Shown piece after piece: positions 50,476-58,774 of a stretch of 64,000 nucleotides of DNA. The DNA comes from Anaerocolumna jejuensis DSM 15929 (lineage in GTDB: Bacteria > Bacillota > Clostridia > Lachnospirales > Lachnospiraceae). A program made the position numbers and the translations under genes. Positions within the stretch are counted from its first letter, which is position 1, and each line of letters begins with the position of its first letter. The stretch covers positions 546,412 through 610,411 of the forward strand of contig NZ_FRAC01000007.1 in assembly GCF_900142215.1 (NCBI RefSeq), given 5' to 3'. The notes under the pieces are model-generated. The model saw only the letters and a program-made list of their open reading frames with translations, did no database searches and was not told where the DNA came from.

Positions 50476-52110
50476 ATGAAATATCTGGTCAGTTCAGGTG
50501 AAATGAAAGAAATTGATAAAAAAACCATAGATGGCATGGGGATTCCCGCTATTGTTCTAATGGAACGTGCCGCTTTAAAGGTGGCAGAGGCAGTAGAAGG
50601 ATATCTGAAGGAGCCGGAAGGTCTTTATCAAGGCAATAAGATTCTTGCAATATGCGGAACAGGAAATAACGGAGCAGACGGAATAGCTGCCGCAAGGATT
50701 CTTTCCTGTAAAGGGCATGAGGCCAAAATATATGTTATAGGCGATAGGACAAAAGCGTCCGCTTTATTTACGCAGCAGTTGGAGATTGCTGTGAATTTTG
50801 GTGTGCCAATGATTAGCAATCTGGATTCTGCAGAATATACTATTGATAATAATACGATTCTGATAGATGCTGTTTTCGGTGTTGGCTTAAACAAAGAAGT
50901 TACAGGCATTTACAGGGATATCATAGATAAAATCAACCTGTTGGTTAAAAGAAGGGTATTTTCAGTGGACATTCCTTCAGGACTTTCCGGCGATACGGGC
51001 TTTCCCATGGGAGCAGCCGTTAAGGCGGACAGCACAATTACCTTTGGGTATTTAAAGGCAGGTATGGTAATGTATCCGGGTTGTGAATATGCCGGTGAGG
51101 TAACAACTGCGGACATCGGTTTTGCCAGTGGGGAAAAGCTTGGGTTAAATCTGAAGTATTTTACCTATGATAAAGCAGACTTAAAGCTGCTGCCCCTTCG
51201 AAAGGCATATTCCAATAAAGGAAGCTATAAGAAAGTATTTATTATAGCAGGCTCTTCCAATATGTCAGGAGCAGCTTATTTTTCTGCAAGAGCTGCCTAT
51301 AAGACAGGGGCAGGGCTTGTAAAAATTATGACAAATGAAAAGAACCGTAGCATTCTTCAAACCTCCCTGCCGGAAGCGCTGCTGTGCACATATCCCGATG
51401 GGGAGCTGACAGCTGCCATGCTGCATTCCCTGAAAGAAGAACTAACCTGGGGGGATGTTTTGGTAATCGGCCCTGGAATTGGGAGAAGCAAAGAAGCAGA
51501 AAAGCTTTTGGAGCTGGTTTTAGAGAATGTAAAGGTTCCTCTTATAGTGGATGGGGATGCCATCTGGCTGTTAGGACAGAAGATAAGTGCTTTGCAAAAA
51601 GAAAAATTTTCACCTGATATATTAAATGAGGAGAATAATACCTTATCAGATAAAACAGGAGAAAATAGCCTGTCTTACAGAGTCGGATACTTGAAAAATC
51701 TGTTGCCGGATAATACAATTTTGACCCCGCATCTGAAGGAATTAAGCTATCTTCTTGGGGTTCCGGTAGAAAGAATTCAGAAGGGACTGCTGGAAATAGC
51801 AGATATATGTATGGAGGGAAACCATAACATATATGCAATTAAGGATGCCAGAACAGTGGTAGCATTTGAAGGGAAACAATATATTAATATGTCAGGAAAT
51901 AACGGCATGGCAACGGGAGGCTCAGGAGATGTGCTTACAGGAATAATAGCCGGCTTGATAGCAGGAGGCTTACAGGAGCCTGCAGCAGCAGCTCTTGGCG
52001 TATATCTTCATGGACTGGCAGGAGATTACGCCTGCAGGGATTTGGGAGAATATTCTCTGATGGCTACGGATATAACCGATTACATTTCCAGGGCTATGAG
52101 CAGGAAATAA
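50476..52110 (+). CDS. nnr: Bifunctional NAD(P)HX epimerase/dehydratase
   Basis: Nnr repairs hydrated NADH and NADPH. The 544-residue protein has an N-terminal YjeF-type epimerase (about 1-215; CGTGNNGADGIAAARIL and DAVFGVGLNKEVTG) and a C-terminal ADP-dependent dehydratase of the ribokinase-like fold (about 230-540; GSSNMSGAAYFSARAAYKTGAGLV and GNNGMATGGSGDVLTGIIAGL). An insertion of about 45 residues in the dehydratase domain (LQKEKFSPDILNEENNTLSDK) is low-complexity. AGAGG precedes the ATG. Confidence 0.95.
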   Translation: MKYLVSSGEMKEIDKKTIDGMGIPAIVLMERAALKVAEAVEGYLKEPEGLYQGNKILAICGTGNNGADGIAAARILSCKGHEAKIYVIGDRTKASALFTQQLEIAVNFGVPMISNLDSAEYTIDNNTILIDAVFGVGLNKEVTGIYRDIIDKINLLVKRRVFSVDIPSGLSGDTGFPMGAAVKADSTITFGYLKAGMVMYPGCEYAGEVTTADIGFASGEKLGLNLKYFTYDKADLKLLPLRKAYSNKGSYKKVFIIAGSSNMSGAAYFSARAAYKTGAGLVKIMTNEKNRSILQTSLPEALLCTYPDGELTAAMLHSLKEELTWGDVLVIGPGIGRSKEAEKLLELVLENVKVPLIVDGDAIWLLGQKISALQKEKFSPDILNEENNTLSDKTGENSLSYRVGYLKNLLPDNTILTPHLKELSYLLGVPVERIQKGLLEIADICMEGNHNIYAIKDARTVVAFEGKQYINMSGNNGMATGGSGDVLTGIIAGLIAGGLQEPAAAALGVYLHGLAGDYACRDLGEYSLMATDITDYISRAMSRK

Positions 52111-52145
52111 AGATTCTGTGCCAGCAGAAATAGATGGAGGAACAT

Positions 52146-53342
52146 ATGACAGCAGGAAATATAGATTTGACTTCAATAGAAGAATTTCATTCAAAATATT
52201 ACAGAGCATCAGCCAATATTGATTTGGATGCCATTTGCAGTAATATCAACAATACGAGAAAATTATTGGAGGCTAAAACCAGGCTGATGGTAATCCTGAA
52301 GGCGGACGGCTATGGGCATGGTGCGGTTCCCATAGCCAAAGCACTTTCCGACATGGCGGTGGACTGTTTTGGAGTCGCTATACTGGAGGAAGGAATTGAA
52401 CTAAGAAAAGCCGGCATTGACAAGCCGATACTGGTTCTTGGTTATACACCGAAGGGACAATATCAAAAGCTGGTTGAATATGATATAACCCAGACTATAT
52501 TTCAGTACAATACGGCAAAGGAACTGTCGGAAGAGGCCTTAAGGCAGGGAAAGACAGCAAAAATTCATATAAAGATTGATACCGGTATGTCCAGAATCGG
52601 ATTTTTTGATGATACGGATAGCATAGAGGAAGTCAAAAAGATAGCAGAGCTTAAAGGCATTGAGATAGAAGGAATATTCTCTCATTTTGCATGTGCCGAC
52701 GAAGAAGATAAGACCTCAGCCAACAGACAGCTGAAGAAATTCCTGGACTTTACGGAAGAGCTGGATAAGGAAGGAATTCATATACCGATAAAACATATAG
52801 CAAACAGTGCCGCTATTATTGATATACCGGAAGCCAGACTCGATATGGTCAGAAGCGGCATTTCTACCTATGGGCTTTATCCTTCCGAGGATGTGAAAAA
52901 AGATGCTATAGCCCTGAAACCTGCCATGGAAATCAAATCCCATGTGAGTTATGTCAAAGAAGTGGAAACAGGTGTGGGAGTAAGCTATGGAAGCACCTAT
53001 GTTACAGGCAGGAAAACAAAGATAGCAACCATACCGGTAGGTTATGGGGACGGCTATCCCAGACAGCTTTCATCCAAGGGCCGTGTTTTGATTCACGGCA
53101 TGTCAGCTCCCATTATAGGCAGGGTGTGCATGGATCAGTTCATGGTAGATGTTACGGACATTCCTGATGTAAATCAGGGAGATATGGTAACCCTGATCGG
53201 AAGGGATAAAGATGAGTTCATATCAGTGGAAGAAGTGGCAAATATGTCATATTCTTTTAATTATGAATTTATTTGTAATGTTGGCAAGCGAATACCGCGT
53301 ATATATTATCGTAACAATAAAGTTTGGAACATTGGAATTTAA
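52146..53342 (+). CDS. alr: Alanine racemase
   Basis: This PLP enzyme makes D-alanine for peptidoglycan. The protein of about 398 residues has the cofactor lysine in LKADGYGHGA (Lys52) and the catalytic Tyr in GVGVSYGSTYVTG, with VPVGYGDGYPR-like and IGRVCMDQFMVDVTD segments. The start at 52146 has GGAGG five bases ahead. An in-frame ATG at 52134 lies within that ribosome binding site and is rejected. The MazF-like gene follows 115 bp downstream, as in Bacillus, but without the antitoxin gene. Confidence 0.97.
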   Translation: MTAGNIDLTSIEEFHSKYYRASANIDLDAICSNINNTRKLLEAKTRLMVILKADGYGHGAVPIAKALSDMAVDCFGVAILEEGIELRKAGIDKPILVLGYTPKGQYQKLVEYDITQTIFQYNTAKELSEEALRQGKTAKIHIKIDTGMSRIGFFDDTDSIEEVKKIAELKGIEIEGIFSHFACADEEDKTSANRQLKKFLDFTEELDKEGIHIPIKHIANSAAIIDIPEARLDMVRSGISTYGLYPSEDVKKDAIALKPAMEIKSHVSYVKEVETGVGVSYGSTYVTGRKTKIATIPVGYGDGYPRQLSSKGRVLIHGMSAPIIGRVCMDQFMVDVTDIPDVNQGDMVTLIGRDKDEFISVEEVANMSYSFNYEFICNVGKRIPRIYYRNNKVWNIGI

Positions 53343-53457
53343 CAGGTAAGCAGGAAGCAGCAACAGAAATAATCACAAGAAGAGAATATTTTATGGAATA
53401 CACCGGTCAGAATTGGGAAATAATAAGACTAAAGCCATAAAATGGAGAGTGAGAAAA

Positions 53458-53820
53458 GTGATTATTAAACGTGGTGATATTTTTTATGCTGACTTAAGAC
53501 CAGTAATAGGCTCTGAACAGGGAGGAGTAAGACCGGTCCTGATTATACAGAACGACACTGGGAACAAGCATAGCCCCACAGTGATCTGTGCAGCGATAAC
53601 TTCAAAAATGAATAAGGCAAAGCTCCCTACCCATGTGGAGATTGATGCAGATAAATATGGAATTATTAAAGACTCTGTTATTTTGCTGGAACAGGTAAGA
53701 ACAATTGACAAATCGAGGTTAAAAGAAAAGGTATGTCATCTGGACCAAGATGTGCTGAAAAAAATAAATCGGGCGCTCCTTATAAGTTTTGCGTTGGATA
53801 CATACATCAAACCTGAATAA
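53458..53820 (+). CDS. ndoA: EndoA/MazF-type endoribonuclease toxin (PemK family)
   Basis: This mRNA interferase cleaves RNA at a short motif (UACAU in Bacillus EndoA). The protein of about 120 residues begins MIIKRGDIFYADLRPVIGSEQGGVRPVLIIQND and ends with HLDQDVLKKINRALLISFAL, both typical. A GTG at 53458 is the likely start, giving the usual length; the in-frame ATG at 53413 would add an atypical extension. There is no ribbon-helix-helix antitoxin gene in the 115 bp between it and alr. Either the antitoxin lies elsewhere or this copy is controlled differently. Confidence 0.93.
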   Translation: MIIKRGDIFYADLRPVIGSEQGGVRPVLIIQNDTGNKHSPTVICAAITSKMNKAKLPTHVEIDADKYGIIKDSVILLEQVRTIDKSRLKEKVCHLDQDVLKKINRALLISFALDTYIKPE

Positions 53821-53867
53821 GAAACCAAATAAGAGAAAATGGAATAATAAAGCTTGTATAAATAATG

Positions 53868-53934
53868 ACCGCTTTGATTAAAAGAAGGAGGAAAATGCTA
53901 CAAAAGCCTCATACAGTTCAAAGCGGTTGTTTTG
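53868..53934 (+). terminator. Hairpin terminator after ndoA
   Basis: ACCGCTTTGA pairs with TCAAAGCGGT around a 41-base loop, followed by TGTTTTGT. A 16-codon ORF with AAGGAGG starts in the loop (53896), but it is probably chance. Confidence 0.6.
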
Positions 53935-54005
53935 TATTCAAATGATGGTTCACATGTCTTTCTGATATCTGAATCACGTATGCTGTATTACAAAAGGTGT
54001 GAAGC

Positions 54006-54665
54006 ATGGAAGAAAAAAATACGATTCAAAAAAATTCCTATGAATACTGGAATAAGGCCTTTGGCCTGTTACCCAGGAATGAAATAATAACGGATGACTG
54101 GCTTGACAGTTTTGCAAAGGAGATAGAAGAGTGCCAAACGCCCATTATAGACCTTGGCTGCGGAGACGGCAATAATACCCTGTATCTTCTGAAGAAAGGG
54201 AAAAAGGTGATACCCTGTGATTTGACGGAAAATGCCGTCAGACAGATGCAGCTGAACTTTCCGGAAATAGAAAGAACGGAGCAGTTCGACATGCTGGAGG
54301 GCCTGCCCTTTGAAGATGACTTTACGGATATGGTTATTGCCGATTTGTGCCTTCATTATTTTACCGAAGAGGATACCCTGCATATTCTGGAGGACATTAA
54401 GAGGATACTGAAACCTGGCGGGATACTCTTTGCCAGGGTCAATTCGGTCAGGGATACAAACCACGGAGCCGGTGAAGGGCTTGAAGTAGAAAGGCACCTC
54501 TTCCTTACAAAGGACAACCGCTATAAACGGTTTTTTGATAAAGAGGATATCGAGTTGTTTTTCAGGGCTTGGGATATTCTGTATCTGGGAGAAGAAACAA
54601 TGGACAGGTATAAAGAAGAAAAGGTACTTTGGCGCATTGCAGCCAGAAGAGGTAAAACAGAATAG
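54006..54665 (+). CDS. Class I SAM-dependent methyltransferase
   Basis: This 219-residue protein has the methyltransferase fold: motif I IIDLGCGDGNNTLYLLKKG (about 42-60), the acidic motif II VIPCDLTENAV, and motif IV/V MVIADLCLHYFTEEDTLHILEDIKRILKPGGILFARVNS. No substrate domain is visible; the small-molecule or tellurite-resistance-like subgroup is plausible but unproven. The ribosome binding site is modest (AGGTGTGAAGC). It is transcribed alone, ahead of hairpin copy C. Confidence 0.88.
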   Translation: MEEKNTIQKNSYEYWNKAFGLLPRNEIITDDWLDSFAKEIEECQTPIIDLGCGDGNNTLYLLKKGKKVIPCDLTENAVRQMQLNFPEIERTEQFDMLEGLPFEDDFTDMVIADLCLHYFTEEDTLHILEDIKRILKPGGILFARVNSVRDTNHGAGEGLEVERHLFLTKDNRYKRFFDKEDIELFFRAWDILYLGEETMDRYKEEKVLWRIAARRGKTE

Positions 54666-54820
54666 AATATTTTTATTATAGCAGTATAAGTTTTACTATG
54701 GCACCTTGCGGGAATTTTCTGTACAGGTGCTTTATTACGTCTTGATTAAAGCAAAATTATGGCTGAAACACACATAAAGACAATAATAAGCGACAAAAGC
54801 CATATTACCCACACATATAT

Positions 54821-55048
54821 CCGCAGGTAATTTGCACCAAATAGAAGGATGAATGCGCCTATGGAAATGTGTTAGAAGTCCTTTTCTCTGAAGCTTTTGT
54901 GCTATATCATCAAATAGATTGTCTGAGCCCACGAGTTATCTGTTTGATGATATGTCCAGCACAAAAGCTTCAGAGAATTAGGACTTCTTATACATTGGAA
55001 TCGAAGCATTCATCCTTCTATTTGGTGCAAATTGCCGTCCCCTTGTGA
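54821..55048. repeat. Dispersed long-hairpin element, copy C (inverted, with compensated stem)
   Basis: This is the reverse complement of copies A and B. The inner stem and loop are near-identical to theirs. The outer stem (54826-54856 with 55006-55036) differs at seven positions of the 5' arm, and every change is matched by a compensating change in the 3' arm, keeping the 31-bp stem but for one pair. It lies between the converging methyltransferase and BlaR1 genes, ending 41 bases before the latter's stop. Confidence 0.9.
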
Positions 55049-55088
55049 AAAATTATCTGATTAAATACACCACCTGCCTGTCTGAGAT

Positions 55089-56681
55089 TTATTCAGTGAT
55101 AATCCTTCCTGCCCTGTAAGGTGTACGATAAGCAATATCACAGATTACAACGCCGTCCCTTAAATTTTTGATATGTATTATCTGCCCATTACCAATATAC
55201 AGGGCAACATGGCAAATGTTATCGGTATCGCCATTGGAATAAAACACCAGATCACCAGGAAGAAGAGACTCTAAGGAAACCTCCGAGCATGCCTTATACT
55301 GTTCTTTGGAGGTTCTGGGAAGCTCATATCCCAGCTTTTTATAAACAGCCTGAACGAAACCACTGCAATCTGCACCGGTATTCAGGTCATTGCCGCCCCA
55401 GATATAAGGAGTGTCCTTCGATTCCAGGGCAATGGCCACTGCCTGTTCCCCTAAGGTTGAAGCTGCATTGTTTTCCGGAGCAGGAGAAGCTTCCGGAAGA
55501 GAGGCAGCAGTGTTGTCGCTGCTGACGGGTGCTGGTGTGGTGGCTATATCATTATGCTCGGATGCGAATACATCCTGATTTGTAATGGTAATAATTGCTG
55601 TTGTGCCGACAAGGGCAAGGAATAAGGCAGTTATGATTTTGCCGGAGCGTTTTTTCGTTTGATTCAAAATTAATAACAGTCGTTGTTTCATATTATTTTT
55701 ACCTCCATTAAAATTTGTAAAAAGAGTTGAATTGCAGGGAAATTGAGACGAAGCACATTCCAGTAGCAGCCGGCTGTAATGCATGCATTCTGACCGGGAG
55801 GCCTTTCGCAGTATCATTTCATCACAGGCAGCTTCGCACCAGTTTTCCATATGCCTTAATAAAAGATAGCAGAAGGGATTGAACCAGTGAAGGGACAGGG
55901 CGGCCAGCTGTATGTATTTCATAAGGGAATCCCTGCGGCGTATATGAACCATCTCGTGCATAAGCAGCAGATTTAGATCCTTTTTTGAATAGGATTTATC
56001 CGGTAGCAGAAGAATTGGTTTTATTACCCCGATGGTCATTGGAGTTGACAGGAGGGGGCAGTGGTATAAAGCAATTCTTTTATCCTGCAGCGAATCCATG
56101 AAATTGGGTAAAAAGCTTCCCTTTGTCTGTGAAAGGCACTGCCGGAATATTAAAAGAACTTCCTTCTGATGCACAGGCAAAAAATACTTTTTCATATGCC
56201 TGCGGTAACGGTAATATGCCAAAAAGTTGAACAGTAATAATAGGACTGCTCCGGTCAGCCAGACAAAGCAAGTGAATAAATAGGGATTATGAATAAACTT
56301 TGAAACTGTTGCCGACAGCAGCTCAATTACATAACTGCCAATGGAGAGAGCCGGCTTCCAGGAGGTATCCCGGTGCAGGGAGGGCAGTTGTGTCATTGAT
56401 AGGCCGGCGGGATTTGTAATACTTCCGGAGGAAAAGGGCAGGATAGCCAGAGCTTCTGATTTATCCATCAGGAATGTCCGCGGTAATCCCAGATGAAATA
56501 AAGGAGAGGAAGTCCCAAAACGTAGGGGAATTAGCAGTCCGACCAGCAATATGGCCCAAATCCGGTATAGACAGATTGCAGAAAAATGCTTCTTTAATAA
56601 GGGTTCCATCAATAGGAGCAGCAGAATGAAAAAGGTAATATTAAGAGTATTTGACAAATAGACGAAAAATAAGTCTGTCAT
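55089..56681 (-). CDS. BlaR1/MecR1-type M56 antirepressor fused to an NlpC/P60 cell-wall hydrolase
   Basis: This 530-residue membrane protein has TM helices at about 5-27, 40-52 and 135-155, then a cytoplasmic zinc-protease region with HEMVH (242-246) and EAACDE (283-288), a fourth TM (about 347-367), a Ser/Thr/Pro/Ala linker, and an extracellular NlpC/P60 domain (about 412-530). The latter has Cys439 in GADCSGFV, His491 in HVALYIG and His503. Normal BlaR1 carries a penicillin-binding sensor there instead. The protein would sense cell-wall state and inactivate BlaI. It follows blaI by one base, so the pair is one operon. I know of M56 proteins with other C-terminal domains, but this fusion deserves attention. 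Confidence 0.9.
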   Translation of the reverse strand: MTDLFFVYLSNTLNITFFILLLLLMEPLLKKHFSAICLYRIWAILLVGLLIPLRFGTSSPLFHLGLPRTFLMDKSEALAILPFSSGSITNPAGLSMTQLPSLHRDTSWKPALSIGSYVIELLSATVSKFIHNPYLFTCFVWLTGAVLLLLFNFLAYYRYRRHMKKYFLPVHQKEVLLIFRQCLSQTKGSFLPNFMDSLQDKRIALYHCPLLSTPMTIGVIKPILLLPDKSYSKKDLNLLLMHEMVHIRRRDSLMKYIQLAALSLHWFNPFCYLLLRHMENWCEAACDEMILRKASRSECMHYSRLLLECASSQFPCNSTLFTNFNGGKNNMKQRLLLILNQTKKRSGKIITALFLALVGTTAIITITNQDVFASEHNDIATTPAPVSSDNTAASLPEASPAPENNAASTLGEQAVAIALESKDTPYIWGGNDLNTGADCSGFVQAVYKKLGYELPRTSKEQYKACSEVSLESLLPGDLVFYSNGDTDNICHVALYIGNGQIIHIKNLRDGVVICDIAYRTPYRAGRIITE

Positions 56682-56682
56682 A

Positions 56683-57141
56683 TCATTCCTCCTGATGTTT
56701 CAGCCATAAACTGAGTTCTTCAATTTCCTTCTGGCTCAGCTTGTTGTTTCCGGAAAATGCATTTACAAGGTGGAAGAGTGAATTGTCATGATAACGCTCC
56801 ACAAAGAGAGAGGTTTCATATTGGATATAATCCTCCTGCCGGATACAGGGATAGTACATCCGTTCTTTTCCTTCTTTTTCACTTTTTATAAAACCCCGTT
56901 CAATCAGCCGGTTCAGCAGAGTTACCAGGGTCTGGAGCTTCCATCCCTTGTGGTTGCCAAGCTGTTTCATCAGTATCGTTGTAGTAACCGGGGGCGTATT
57001 CTTCCAGACAGCAGACATAACTTCAAATTCCGTATCCGGTAATTTACTGATAGATACCTCAGTCTTAGTGCCGGTATCCGGCTTTCTACGGTCATCTTCG
57101 TTGTAACTTCCGTTTTCATTCATCAAATTCTTTGATTTCAT
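56683..57141 (-). CDS. blaI: BlaI/MecI/CopY-family repressor
   Basis: This 152-residue winged-helix repressor contains ISKLPDTEFEVMSAVWKNTPPVTTTILMKQLGNHKGWKLQTLVTLLNRLIERGFIKSEKEGKERMYYPCI, the BlaI/MecI DNA-binding domain, then a C-terminal dimerisation part. It has an extra hydrophilic N-terminus of about 30 residues compared with typical BlaI. Its start has GGAG six bases upstream. It sits in front of the BlaR1-like gene and behind a promoter that carries two matching operators, so autoregulation is expected. Confidence 0.93.
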   Translation of the reverse strand: MKSKNLMNENGSYNEDDRRKPDTGTKTEVSISKLPDTEFEVMSAVWKNTPPVTTTILMKQLGNHKGWKLQTLVTLLNRLIERGFIKSEKEGKERMYYPCIRQEDYIQYETSLFVERYHDNSLFHLVNAFSGNNKLSQKEIEELSLWLKHQEE

Positions 57142-57186
57142 ACATAAGCTCCATTTCTTATTTTTTTCATTCTATAACTTTAAATC

Positions 57187-57221
57187 TACAATTGTCTATG
57201 AGAATAATATACAACTGTCTA
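57187..57221. promoter_or_regulatory. Two BlaI-type operators in the blaI promoter
   Basis: TACAATTGTCTA (57187-57198) and TACAACTGTCTA (57210-57221) are partial palindromes, 23 bp apart centre to centre. On the minus strand one covers the spacer and -10 and the other the expected start site. Confidence 0.75.
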
Positions 57222-57234
57222 CAATGAAAGTCAA
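57206..57234 (-). promoter_or_regulatory. Promoter of blaI-blaR1
   Basis: On the minus strand TTGACT (57229-57234) and TATATT (57206-57211) are separated by 17 bp, about 65 bases before the blaI start codon. Confidence 0.7.
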
Positions 57235-57285
57235 CATAAATTTTATGATTTATAACTCCCATTCTATCTTTATGGAGCCAAAGAA

Positions 57286-57318
57286 CCGCTCAACTGCTGT
57301 GAAACAGTAACTGAGCGG
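57286..57318. other. Intergenic hairpin
   Basis: CCGCTCA pairs with TGAGCGG, and the inner ACTG with CAGT. ATCTTGTTTTC follows on the plus strand. No gene in this strand reaches it from upstream, so its role is unclear. The remainder of the 57142-57560 gap holds no recognised gene. Confidence 0.4.
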
Positions 57319-57560
57319 ATCTTGTTTTCTAACTTATTCCCCATTTTTGGATGACTTTGAATTTTCCAGCCGGTAGGTTTTGGGGCTGACGTGCTAAGGT
57401 AAGGTTATTGGTATCCAGAATTTTTTTACCAACCGGCCTTTTGAAATCTCTTTGTCAGGCCGTGAGGATTTAAACAAGCGAAAGTAAGTTGCTGAATTAC
57501 GGCTTGAGTGCTACAATTCTATTAACGAATCAAAGGATAGAACAAATAAGGAGTGTACAA

Positions 57561-57971
57561 ATGAAAGAGATATTACAAAAAGATTATTCTTACAGCCAGG
57601 ATGACTATGTTTCAGTCTTTACTGGAATTTGCAAGGATCAGGCAACTTTAGAACAATATTTAAAAAAGGATTATTATTATTTAGATGCGGACCTGATCGG
57701 AAGTGAGTTCGGTATTGACTTTGGCATCAATACATATGATGAAGATTTTTTAACAGCTTTTATAACAGACAGTCTGACCAGCAGCATTGATGAATTATTT
57801 GGGACAGAAGAAGCTGCAGATTCATTAAAGGATAAATATCCAGATGGTTTATCTGATAAGTACAATGTTTGTGTTTGCGTGGGAAGAATGAAATATACTG
57901 GCGAAAGAACAGAAGTGGATAATGCAGAGTTTGGAAAATTTAAATTCTTAGGAGCGTTCCAATCCTTATAG
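57561..57971 (+). CDS. Imm22-family immunity protein, orphan
   Basis: This protein of about 136 residues resembles immunity 22 proteins of polymorphic toxin systems: DYVSVFTGICKDQATLEQYLKKDYYYLDADLIGSEFGIDFGINTYDEDFLTAF, with the characteristic SEFG-DFGI--YDEDF run, is as I recall the family. It has no signal or membrane segment. AAGGAG lies upstream of the ATG at 57561; an in-frame upstream start at 57489 is rejected. No toxin gene or Rhs-like repeat is visible on either side. Confidence 0.75.
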   Translation: MKEILQKDYSYSQDDYVSVFTGICKDQATLEQYLKKDYYYLDADLIGSEFGIDFGINTYDEDFLTAFITDSLTSSIDELFGTEEAADSLKDKYPDGLSDKYNVCVCVGRMKYTGERTEVDNAEFGKFKFLGAFQSL

Positions 57972-58021
57972 GACTTTAGTATTATAAATAATAAAATGTT
58001 AATGCTTTGCGGTATAGTTAC

Positions 58022-58062
58022 AAAGACGGATTATCAGCTTTACACCGATAGTCCGTTTTTGT
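58022..58062. terminator. Terminator between the Imm22 and SHOCT genes
   Basis: ACGGATTATC pairs with GATAGTCCGT (one mismatch) and runs into TTTTTG on the plus strand. AAAG flanks suit termination on the other strand. Confidence 0.75.
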
Positions 58063-58066
58063 ATCC

Positions 58067-58423
58067 TTAGATATCATTCAATATTTTTTCACGTTTATTT
58101 TGATATTCTTCATCCGTTATCAGATTCTTATCATAAAGGCTTTTTAATTCTGTCAGGCGTTCCTGTACAGAGGCATTTGAAGAAGAATCATGGGTTTTCT
58201 CTGTATCATCAATAATAATTTCATGAGAAGCTACGCCCTTATCCGTAAAGGCATTATAGCCGCTTATAATTGTAAAAATAACTGCAAAGAGAGTCCAAGC
58301 CAGTCCAAACCAGCCAAAGGTCGGTATTATATAAAATATGCCTATAAAGCAAATTACTAGTCCCGAAAAAAATCCGGCTAAGGATTGACCTTTACTTGGT
58401 TTAACACGTACACGTCTGCTCAT
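58067..58423 (-). CDS. Small membrane protein with SHOCT domain
   Basis: This protein of about 118 residues has two adjacent membrane helices (about 15-36 and 38-57) and a C-terminal SHOCT motif, VQERLTELKSLYDKNLITDEEYQNKREKILNDI. SHOCT segments are short oligomerisation or binding motifs in many bacterial proteins. Function is unknown. The start at 58423 has AGGAGG five bases before it; the in-frame start at 58456 is rejected. Confidence 0.85.
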   Translation of the reverse strand: MSRRVRVKPSKGQSLAGFFSGLVICFIGIFYIIPTFGWFGLAWTLFAVIFTIISGYNAFTDKGVASHEIIIDDTEKTHDSSSNASVQERLTELKSLYDKNLITDEEYQNKREKILNDI

Positions 58424-58617
58424 ATTAGCCTCCTGAAAAACTTTATTAATAAACATTAGTGGTAGTCATCTTTCTTCATTATATAATTTTAACTTATAAA
58501 TAGCTACTTAAAGTAGGATTAAAAATGGTTAATGTGCTTTTAAGTTGAATATGTAAATTAAGTTCAGTATAATAGGAGAAAGTTGACTATAGAAAAATGT
58601 GTAAGGAGGGTAAAGTA

Positions 58618-58755
58618 TGATGAATGCATCGGTTGGTATATTTTGGGTGATAAATTTAATCGTCGTGGGAGCTCTTGTTGGCCTTGTAATTTACGTTTTG
58701 CTGCTTGCAATTAAGGCACTGAAAATTTACATTGCTAAGAACCAAAACAGATAAT
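58618..58755 (+). CDS. 45-residue single-helix membrane protein
   Basis: This small ORF begins MMNASVGIFWVINLIVVGALVG and has one membrane helix (about 7-33), followed by a basic end (IKALKIYIAKNQNR). AAGGAGGG precedes the ATG at a good distance, and a TATAAT-like element lies upstream. It ends 19 bp before the hydrolase gene and is probably its operon partner. No family is recognised. Confidence 0.6.
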
Positions 58756-58774
58756 TGAATTGATTGGAGAATGA

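Noticed and set aside
53393..53437. 14-codon ORF between alr and ndoA as a candidate antitoxin
   Set aside because: It is far too short for a ribbon-helix-helix antitoxin and has only a weak ribosome binding site.
53896..53946. 16-codon ORF with AAGGAGG inside the ndoA terminator loop
   Set aside because: The spacing from the Shine-Dalgarno sequence is short and the ORF overlaps the stem; without conservation data it is likely chance.
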